A DNA stretch of 5,744 nt. Origin: Gemmatimonadota bacterium. GTDB lineage: Bacteria > Latescibacterota > UBA2968 > UBA8231. The first letter of the stretch is position 1. Every line of letters starts with the position of its first letter. A model generated the notes under the pieces. It ran no database searches. It was not told the DNA's origin and saw nothing but the letters and a program-made list of their open reading frames with translations. This document shows, one piece after another, positions 1 to 4,619 of this stretch. The DNA lies in assembly GCA_009845645.1 (NCBI GenBank), contig VXZF01000592.1, positions 1-5,744 on the forward strand, in the 5' to 3' direction. The translations under genes and the position numbers were made by a program.

Positions 1-1
1 C

Positions 2-865
2 GATCCCGACTCGGAGGCGATGCAGGGGCAGGCGGCCTGTTATCAGGCGCACGACTTGCCGTATGAACAGCTCGATGCAGCCTCCATTAACGCGCGCTAC
101 CCAAGCTTGGCTTTTCCTGAAGAGTGGAGTGGGTTTTACGATCCTCTAGGCGGTTTTCTCCGAGTCGAGGACTGCGTCCGGCGGCACGTTGCGTTGGCCC
201 AGAAGCACGGCGCAAAGCTCTACACTGGGGAGGTTGTGCTGTCGTGGCGGCGCGAGGGCGAAGGAGTGGTAGTGGAAACTGAGCGACGGCGCTTGCTCGC
301 CACGCGGTTGGTGTTGGCGACCGGGGCTTGGGCAGTGCCGGAGCTATGCCGGCTGGGCGTGGCGGCGTGCGTAGTGCGCAAGGTGCTGTTGTGGTACCAG
401 GGGCACGGCGTGGAGCAGTACGCGCGCGGCGCGTTCCCCTGCTTCTTCATCGCCGACGGCGAACAGTACTTCTATGGTTTTCCCGCGGAAGCGCCGTGGG
501 GTCTCAAGTTGGCCGAGCACAATGTGTCGCACGACCCGGTAGCCGACCCGCTCCAGCTCAATCGCGCATTGGCTGCTGGCGATCAGCCCTGCGTCCTCGA
601 TTTTCTCGCGCGATACTTTCCCGCGCTGCAACCAGAGCTGAGCAAATACGCTGTCTGCATGTATTCACTGACTCCTGATAAGAACTTCGTTTTGGATATC
701 CACCCCGAATGCCCGGCCGTGGTGTTCGGGGCAGGTTTTTCTGGCCACGGCTTCAAATTCTCTCCGGTAGTGGGCGAAATCTTGGCTGAATTGGCGCTGG
801 AAGGCGATACCCAGCATCCCATCGAATTCCTGCGCCTTTCCCGCTTTGCACAAAGGAGGTCGTAA
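2..865 (+). CDS. FAD-dependent oxidoreductase, DAO/sarcosine oxidase-like (5' partial)
   Basis: Flavoprotein oxidase of the D-amino-acid oxidase fold, closest by eye to monomeric sarcosine oxidase and N-methyltryptophan oxidase, which oxidise secondary amines to an imine with release of hydrogen peroxide. The frame is open to the left edge, giving 287 visible residues of a family usually near 385, so the Rossmann FAD-binding N-terminus lies outside the window; the ATG at 20 is internal. Numbering from that ATG, AVCMY carries Cys213 (656-658), matching the cysteine that covalently binds FAD in monomeric sarcosine oxidase. GFSGHGFKFSP carries Lys246 (755-757), matching the oxygen-activating lysine. 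FYGFP (Tyr152) and GLKLAEH (His167) match active-site Tyr and His. The middle motif LVLATGAW is the usual second FAD-contact strand. It is followed after one base by an SDR gene. The family is secure; the amine substrate is unknown. Confidence 0.9.
   Translation, partial: DPDSEAMQGQAACYQAHDLPYEQLDAASINARYPSLAFPEEWSGFYDPLGGFLRVEDCVRRHVALAQKHGAKLYTGEVVLSWRREGEGVVVETERRRLLATRLVLATGAWAVPELCRLGVAACVVRKVLLWYQGHGVEQYARGAFPCFFIADGEQYFYGFPAEAPWGLKLAEHNVSHDPVADPLQLNRALAAGDQPCVLDFLARYFPALQPELSKYAVCMYSLTPDKNFVLDIHPECPAVVFGAGFSGHGFKFSPVVGEILAELALEGDTQHPIEFLRLSRFAQRRS
852..859 (+). promoter_or_regulatory. Shine-Dalgarno AAAGGAGG for the first SDR
   Basis: AAAGGAGG lies seven bases before the ATG at 867 and within the last codons of the upstream oxidase gene. 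It fixes the SDR start at 867 rather than the in-frame TTG at 846, and it indicates translational coupling of the two genes. Confidence 0.85.
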
Positions 866-866
866 T

Positions 867-1643
867 ATGGATCTAGGACTGAAGGACAAAATTGCTCTGA
901 TAACTGGAGGGAGTCGGGGGATCGGTCGGGCGATTGCGTTGGCGCTGGCCAATGAGGGGTGCAAGGTGGCGATTTGCGCCCGCGACCAAGAGCCGCTCGA
1001 ACGCGCATTGCAGCAGGTACGAGCTACTGGGGTCGAAGCCATTGCCGAGGTCGCCGACGTGCGCTCGCGGTCGGAGGTGGAGGCCGTTGTCGAGCGCTGT
1101 GAGACCGAATGGGGCGGCGTGGATATTCTGGTCAACAATGTGGGCGGGGCGGCTGGCGAACAGAGCTTGCTCGAAACCGCTGATGAGGACTGGATGGAGA
1201 CCTTTGATCTAAATGTGTTCCACGCCGTGCGCACGACGCGAGCGGCCCTGCCCTACATGCGGCAGCGAGGCGGGGGCACGGTGGTGATCGTCTCGTCGAT
1301 CTCGGGGTGGAAGCCCGGGCCTAAGTCCCAATACGGAAGTGCTAAGGCCGCGGAGATTTTTCTCGCCGGTGCGCTGGCGCTGGAGCTGGCCGAATGCGGG
1401 GTGCGGGTCAACACTGTCGCGCCGGGGTCGATATTTTTTCCCGGCGGTGGGTGGGCGCGTTTTAAGGAGGAGCAGCCCGAGCACTTTGCCCAGTTTGTGG
1501 AACGGGAGTTTCCCGCTGGGCGCTTGGGGACGCCAGAAGAGGTGGCGGATGTGGTGGCGTTTCTGGTGTCCGAGCGCGCGAATTGGATCAATGGAGCGAT
1601 GATTCCAGTGGATGGGGCGCAGGGACGACCGACGGCGTTTTGA
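867..1643 (+). CDS. SDR family oxidoreductase (258 aa)
   Basis: Classical short-chain dehydrogenase/reductase, an NAD(P)-dependent enzyme interconverting an alcohol and a ketone, probably cytoplasmic (no signal peptide). The length of 258 residues is normal. Motifs in order are TGGSRGIG (13-20, dinucleotide binding), Asp64 (adenine contact), NNVGG (90-94), Asn116, Ser143/Ser144, Tyr156 and Lys160 in YGSAK. The catalytic Asn-Ser-Tyr-Lys set is complete. The C-terminus has the usual GRLGTPEEVADVVAFLVS and INGAMIPVDG signatures. Arg17 and Arg39 just after the second strand suggest NADP(H), a rule-based inference. The start at ATG 867 is set by a strong Shine-Dalgarno. It lies one base after the flavin oxidase stop, so the two are cotranscribed and may act on the same compound. 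The glycine-rich FFPGGGW segment (190-196) lies in the substrate-binding region and may help set specificity. The substrate cannot be assigned. Confidence 0.92.
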   Translation: MDLGLKDKIALITGGSRGIGRAIALALANEGCKVAICARDQEPLERALQQVRATGVEAIAEVADVRSRSEVEAVVERCETEWGGVDILVNNVGGAAGEQSLLETADEDWMETFDLNVFHAVRTTRAALPYMRQRGGGTVVIVSSISGWKPGPKSQYGSAKAAEIFLAGALALELAECGVRVNTVAPGSIFFPGGGWARFKEEQPEHFAQFVEREFPAGRLGTPEEVADVVAFLVSERANWINGAMIPVDGAQGRPTAF

Positions 1644-1663
1644 CGGGTGAGCGCGCGACCGCA

Positions 1664-1679
1664 ATCTCGTCAGCGAGAT
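1664..1679. repeat. Hairpin between convergent genes, over the toxin stop codon
   Basis: ATCTCG-TCAG-CGAGAT is a perfect 6-bp stem with a 4-base loop. It sits 20 bases beyond the first SDR stop, and the loop contains the toxin stop codon (1670-1672, minus). Its position between convergent genes suits a small two-way terminator, but neither strand has a T-run after it. A Rho-independent role is therefore doubtful, and it may be chance. Confidence 0.35.
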
Positions 1680-2089
1680 GGGACGATGCGAAATTGGCGC
1701 TTGCCGTCGATGCGGTAGGTCTCGAAGTCGTCGTGGTCGATGGTAAAGATCGCCGTAAGTGATTCTCGTTTGGCCAGATGCACCAGCGTTGCGTCGGCGA
1801 AATCCATCGGTCGGTCGTCGTAGCGTTTCATTAGACGGTCCAGATCCGGCAGGTCTGCATCTGTTATCGGCAGTACTGTTATGGCACCGGAGCGCAGAAA
1901 ACGCCAAGCGGCATTGATCGCCGGTCGATGATCTCCTAGCAAATGGAAGAGTTCGGCAAGTACGGCAGTGCTAGTGGCTAACGGCAGTCGCAAAGACGGA
2001 AACGCCTCGACACACCGGTCGTGCCACTGGTCGTCGGCATCGAGCAAGGCTAGGATCGTCCCCGTATCGATGAGACCCTTAGCCCGCAC
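1670..2089 (-). CDS. vapC: PIN-domain ribonuclease toxin, VapC-type (139 aa)
   Basis: Probable toxin of a type II toxin-antitoxin pair. PIN-domain toxins are Mg-dependent endoribonucleases, often cutting tRNA or rRNA. Acidic residues expected of the metal site are present: Asp8 in GLIDTG, Glu46 in VLAELFH, Asp96 and Asp99 in MDFADA, and Asp118 followed by Asp120-Asp121 in IDHDDF. The length fits the family. The chosen start is GTG at 2089, which gives the usual short lead (MRAKGLIDTG) before the first catalytic Asp and overlaps the antitoxin stop by 11 bases. No clear Shine-Dalgarno precedes it, so translation is probably coupled to the antitoxin. A frame running back to 2167 exists, but the extra 26 residues look like antitoxin DNA read out of frame. 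The target RNA is unknown. Confidence 0.85.
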   Translation of the reverse strand: MRAKGLIDTGTILALLDADDQWHDRCVEAFPSLRLPLATSTAVLAELFHLLGDHRPAINAAWRFLRSGAITVLPITDADLPDLDRLMKRYDDRPMDFADATLVHLAKRESLTAIFTIDHDDFETYRIDGKRQFRIVPSR

Positions 2090-2357
2090 GGCGTTGTTGT
2101 AGCCGGGCGCGCACTCGTTGCTTGACCTGCTGTGAACGGAAGGGGTCGCCGCCCCGGATGGTGCCAAAGGTCTGCATGGCGGCTTGGCGAAGCTGGTCTT
2201 GTATTTCGTCGTCCCCAGCCTCTTCCCGGTCGAGCCACTGGGATACGATCTGGTCGAGTAATTGGGCTACGCTCGTTTTATGGGCTCGGGCGGCGGCTTC
2301 GAGACCGTTTTTCACTTCGGGAGAAACGCGCCAACTATATACTTCGCTTTTGTTCAT
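2079..2357 (-). CDS. Ribbon-helix-helix antitoxin (92 aa)
   Basis: First gene of the toxin-antitoxin pair, encoding the likely DNA-binding antitoxin. Residues 5-11 (EVYSWRV) fit a single beta strand, 12-25 (SPEVKNGLEAAARA) a first helix and 27-43 (KTSVAQLLDQIVSQWLD) a second helix: the ribbon-helix-helix/CopG-Arc plan. The C-terminal half (about 50-92) is charged and rich in Gln and Arg, typical of the flexible part that wraps and blocks the toxin. The start at ATG 2357 is chosen because it opens directly on the beta strand and lies just downstream of a promoter with palindromes. The longer frame from 2462 would run coding sequence through that promoter. It overlaps the PIN toxin by 11 bases. 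The fold call is by eye, and the exact antitoxin family is not assigned. Confidence 0.8.
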   Translation of the reverse strand: MNKSEVYSWRVSPEVKNGLEAAARAHKTSVAQLLDQIVSQWLDREEAGDDEIQDQLRQAAMQTFGTIRGGDPFRSQQVKQRVRARLQQRRAG

Positions 2358-2360
2358 GTA

Positions 2361-2381
2361 GTACAGTGTACCACATATGTG
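2361..2381. promoter_or_regulatory. Two abutting palindromes, likely toxin-antitoxin operator
   Basis: GTACA-G-TGTAC (2361-2371) is a perfect inverted repeat. It is directly followed by the perfect 10-base palindrome CACATATGTG (2372-2381). Together they cover the predicted -10 box and spacer of the antitoxin promoter and end four bases before its ATG. Ribbon-helix-helix antitoxins repress their own operons by binding paired palindromes of this kind, so an autoregulatory operator is the natural reading. Confidence 0.65.
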
Positions 2382-2393
2382 ATGCCGTTGCAA
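2365..2393 (-). promoter_or_regulatory. Predicted promoter of the antitoxin-toxin operon
   Basis: On the minus strand, TTGCAA (2393-2388) and TACACT (2370-2365) are separated by exactly 17 bases. Each matches the sigma70 consensus at four of six positions. The expected transcription start is at 2357-2358, that is, on or one base before the antitoxin ATG, and no Shine-Dalgarno precedes the ATG. This suggests a leaderless message. The match is modest. Confidence 0.45.
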
Positions 2394-2410
2394 TAGGCAA
2401 TAGGCATAAG
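2390..2410. repeat. Short tandem repeat, 7 bp x 3
   Basis: GCAATAG GCAATAG GCATAAG: two perfect copies and a third with two changes, overlapping the predicted -35 box of the antitoxin promoter. It could be an accessory protein-binding site or simply replication slippage. Confidence 0.5.
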
Positions 2411-2473
2411 TAAGCCACTCCCAAAAAATCGACACAGTACGTGCCGGTTTCACACGATGCAATCAGCGCAGCA

Positions 2474-2496
2474 GGGTGAGTCTGCGAGTCTCACCC
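2474..2496 (-). terminator. Hairpin at the 3' end of the second SDR (terminator-like)
   Basis: GGGTGAG (2474-2480) and CTCACCC (2490-2496) form a perfect 7-bp stem around a 9-base loop. The stem includes the stop codon of the minus-strand SDR (2491-2493) and can extend by shifted pairing with one bulged G. It is GC-rich and in terminator position, but no T-tract follows on the minus strand. It may be a transcript-end stabilising hairpin or a weak terminator. The rest of the 133-bp gap 2358-2490 holds only the antitoxin promoter elements. Confidence 0.45.
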
Positions 2497-3273
2497 CTGA
2501 AACAGCGACAGCGCCCCATCGACGTACATCTCAGTCCCCGTAATATAGCTAGCCTCGTCCGACGCCAAGAAGAGAATAGCGTTGGCGACCTCTTCTGCGC
2601 TGGCGGCGCGTTGTTGTAGAGGGATCATGCCCTGAGGGAACTCGCGGGGGATGCGGATCTTGTCGATGTTGCGGGGGAAGGTGTTCTCGCCGATGCTGGT
2701 TTTGGTGGCACCAGGGCAGACGACGTTGATGCGGATGTCCCACTGCGCCAGTTCGACCGCGGCCATTTTGGCGAAGGTAACTTGGGCGGCTTTGGAGCAG
2801 GAATACGAGGTGAAGCCGAAGTTGGAGAAGATGCGGTTGCCGTTGACCGAGGAAACGACGACGATGCTGCCGCCGCCGGCCGCACGCAGGTGGGGGATGG
2901 CGTATTTGACGGTGAGGAAGGTGCCGCGCACGTTGATGTTGTGCGTCTGATCCCATTCCTCGGGCGTAATGTCCTCGATGGGGGCAAAGACGCCGTTGAT
3001 GCCGGCGTTGGGCACGACGATGTCGAGGCGGCCCCAACGCTCAACAGTGGCGGCCACCAGCTCGGCGACGTGTTCGGCGTTAGCTACGTCGCCGGGCAAG
3101 GCCAGCGCTTGGCCGCCTAGTCCTTCGATTTCGGCGACAGCTTCCTCGCAGCGCTCGGCGCGGCGGGCCGTCAGCGCGATGTTGGCTCCTTCGCGGGCCA
3201 TGGCCACGGCCGCGGCCCGACCGATACCGCTGCTACCCCCGGTGATGAGAGCCACTCTGTCTTTCAGCTTCAT
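2491..3273 (-). CDS. SDR family oxidoreductase (260 aa)
   Basis: Second classical short-chain dehydrogenase/reductase, only moderately similar to the one at 867. It carries TGGSSGIG (11-18), Asp62, PNAG (88-91), Asn114 in NINV, Ser141/Ser142, and Tyr157 and Lys161 in YSCSK, so the catalytic set is complete. The C-terminus has SAEEVANAILFLASDEASYITG and the usual MYVDGA. Arg37-Arg38 after the second strand hint at NADP(H) use. The segment 192-215 is long and polar and probably forms the substrate lid. The ATG at 3273 is supported by AGGAG six bases upstream. The gene is divergent from the enolase-superfamily/dehydrogenase operon across 84 bp, so shared regulation and a shared pathway are likely. 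A sugar or hydroxy-acid dehydrogenase role would fit that company, but this is inference. Confidence 0.93.
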   Translation of the reverse strand: MKLKDRVALITGGSSGIGRAAAVAMAREGANIALTARRAERCEEAVAEIEGLGGQALALPGDVANAEHVAELVAATVERWGRLDIVVPNAGINGVFAPIEDITPEEWDQTHNINVRGTFLTVKYAIPHLRAAGGGSIVVVSSVNGNRIFSNFGFTSYSCSKAAQVTFAKMAAVELAQWDIRINVVCPGATKTSIGENTFPRNIDKIRIPREFPQGMIPLQQRAASAEEVANAILFLASDEASYITGTEMYVDGALSLFQG

Positions 3274-3279
3274 GTCGAT

Positions 3280-3284
3280 CTCCT
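3280..3284 (-). promoter_or_regulatory. Shine-Dalgarno AGGAG for the second SDR
   Basis: AGGAG on the minus strand, six bases before the ATG at 3273, fixes that start. Confidence 0.8.
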
Positions 3285-3287
3285 AAG

Positions 3288-3316
3288 TTGACGAGAAAAT
3301 GTGGGCGGAATATCAT
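3288..3316 (+). promoter_or_regulatory. Sigma70-like promoter of the dehydratase operon
   Basis: TTGACG (3288-3293), a 17-base spacer, then TATCAT (3311-3316): each box matches the consensus at five of six positions with ideal spacing. The predicted start near 3323 leaves a leader of about 35 bases before the ATG at 3358. It overlaps the region just upstream of the divergent SDR, so a regulator bound here could control both directions. Confidence 0.65.
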
Positions 3317-3327
3317 TGGAAGCCCCT

Positions 3328-3355
3328 AAAATACATCCAGCGAAAATGGAGACAA
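3328..3355 (-). promoter_or_regulatory. Weak candidate promoter for the second SDR
   Basis: On the minus strand, TTGTCT (3355-3350) and TATTTT (3333-3328) are 16 bases apart, each matching four of six consensus positions. It is the best candidate I find in the divergent gap for the SDR, but it is weak, and the true promoter may be elsewhere or activator-dependent. Confidence 0.25.
3348..3351 (+). promoter_or_regulatory. Shine-Dalgarno GGAG deciding the 3358 start
   Basis: GGAG sits six bases before the ATG at 3358. It favours that start over the in-frame ATG at 3346 and the GTG at 3301, the latter lying upstream of the predicted transcription start. Confidence 0.65.
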
Positions 3356-3357
3356 GA

Positions 3358-4617
3358 ATGGAAGAAAACGTGAATCCACACTCCCGACCTGCGGATCTGA
3401 AGATCACGGATATGCGCGTCGCCAATCTGCGCGGCGCACCGTTCCGCGCGACGATCATCCGCATCGACACCAACCAGGGCATCTCGGGCTACGGCGAGGT
3501 GCGAGACGGCGGTAGCCCGACCTACGCGCTGATGCTCAAAAGCCGCTTACTCGGCGAAAATCCCTGCAACGTCGATAAGCTCTTCCGCAAGATCAAACAA
3601 TTCGGCCACCACGCGCGCCAGGCCGGCGGCGTCTGCGGCGTCGAGATGGCGCTGATGGACCTAGCGGGCAAAGCCTATAACGTGCCGGCCTACCAACTGG
3701 CTGGCGGCAAGTTCCGCGACAGGGTCCTTTGCTACTGCGATACCCCGACGCGGCGCGATGGCCGGGAGATGGGACAGTTGCTCAAGGAGCGGATGGAGCG
3801 AGGGTTTAAATTCCTCAAGATGGACGTTGGCATTGGGTTGCTGCGGGGGATCGAAGACGCGCTGATTGCCCCGCCGGGCATGTTGGAAAGCCAGGGCATT
3901 ATGCACCCATTTACGGGGATCCAGCTTACTAACAAGGGCATCGACATCCTCTGCGAATACGTGGCGCAGGTGCGCGAGGTGATCGGCTATGAAATTCCCT
4001 TGGCCGTCGATCACTTTGGCCACATTGGCGTCGAGTCCTGCATCCGCTTGGGCAAGGCACTGGATCAGTTCAGCCTCGCTTGGTACGAGGACATGATCCC
4101 CTGGCAGTTGCCCGACCAGTGGCAGCGGCTTGCCGAGGCCGTGGATACGCCCGTGTGCACGGGAGAGGATATCTATCTCAAAGAAAACTTCCTACCCCTC
4201 TTTGAACGGCGCGCCATTGCCGTCGCCCACCCGGACTTGGCCTCTTCCGGCGGAATCCTCGAGACCAAAAAGATCGGCGACTTGGCGCAGGATCACGGCA
4301 TTGCCATGGCGCTGCACATGGCCATGTCGCCGGTGGCAGCATTGGCTTCGGTGCATTGCGCTGCGGCGACGGAAAACTTCATGGTGCTCGAAAACCACTC
4401 GGTCGATCAGTTAGAACAGTGGAGCAACTTGGTCGAGGGCTTGCCAGTGCCCCTGATTGAGGACGGGCACATTGCGGTGCCGGAGGGGCCGGGGCTGGGC
4501 TTTAGCGGCCTCAACGAAGAAGTGCTGCGATCGTTTGCCGACCCAGACCAGCCGGAGATATTCGGTCCCACCGACGAGTGGGACGACGAGCGGCCACACG
4601 ACCGCTTGTGGAGCTAA
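3358..4617 (+). CDS. Enolase-superfamily (mandelate racemase/muconate lactonizing) enzyme, probable acid-sugar dehydratase
   Basis: A cytoplasmic Mg-dependent enzyme of 419 residues with a capping domain (about 12-125) and a TIM-like barrel. Enolase-superfamily enzymes abstract the proton alpha to a carboxylate; most members of this subgroup dehydrate sugar acids. The three metal ligands are visible: Asp218 (AVDHFG), Glu244 (WYED) and Glu270 (TGED). The His-Asp dyad of the mandelate racemase subgroup is also present as Asp293 (HPDLASSGG) and His320 (ALHMAMSP), with Glu345 (VLENH) on the last strand. The strand-two KxK catalytic motif is instead KMD (Lys154, Asp156). The stretch between strands two and three (about 160-192) is longer than in mandelate racemase, recalling mannonate dehydratases. 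It is the first gene of an operon with an isopropylmalate-dehydrogenase-like enzyme and is divergent from an SDR. The superfamily is secure; the substrate is not known. Confidence 0.92.
   Translation: MEENVNPHSRPADLKITDMRVANLRGAPFRATIIRIDTNQGISGYGEVRDGGSPTYALMLKSRLLGENPCNVDKLFRKIKQFGHHARQAGGVCGVEMALMDLAGKAYNVPAYQLAGGKFRDRVLCYCDTPTRRDGREMGQLLKERMERGFKFLKMDVGIGLLRGIEDALIAPPGMLESQGIMHPFTGIQLTNKGIDILCEYVAQVREVIGYEIPLAVDHFGHIGVESCIRLGKALDQFSLAWYEDMIPWQLPDQWQRLAEAVDTPVCTGEDIYLKENFLPLFERRAIAVAHPDLASSGGILETKKIGDLAQDHGIAMALHMAMSPVAALASVHCAAATENFMVLENHSVDQLEQWSNLVEGLPVPLIEDGHIAVPEGPGLGFSGLNEEVLRSFADPDQPEIFGPTDEWDDERPHDRLWS
4610..4613 (+). promoter_or_regulatory. Shine-Dalgarno GGAG inside the end of the upstream gene
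   Basis: GGAG lies six bases before the ATG at 4620, within the last codons of the enolase-superfamily gene. It selects 4620 over the in-frame GTG at 4578, which would add 14 residues ahead of the conserved N-terminal strand. Confidence 0.75.
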
Positions 4618-4619
4618 AA

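Noticed and set aside
1209..1907. Long minus-strand frame of 232 codons spanning the first SDR and the toxin
   Set aside because: Arg/Pro/His-rich out-of-frame translation opposite the SDR and overlapping the PIN toxin in another frame. No motif, and both overlapped genes are well supported.
2122..2413. Plus-strand frames over the antitoxin and its promoter
   Set aside because: They are antisense to the antitoxin and have no Shine-Dalgarno or conserved motif.
2358..2462. N-terminal extension of the antitoxin to the ATG at 2462
   Set aside because: The extra 35 residues resemble no ribbon-helix-helix lead and would be encoded by the predicted promoter and palindromes.
3301..3357. Upstream GTG (3301) and ATG (3346) starts for the enolase-superfamily enzyme
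   Set aside because: The GTG lies upstream of the predicted transcription start. The Shine-Dalgarno GGAG is correctly spaced only for the ATG at 3358.
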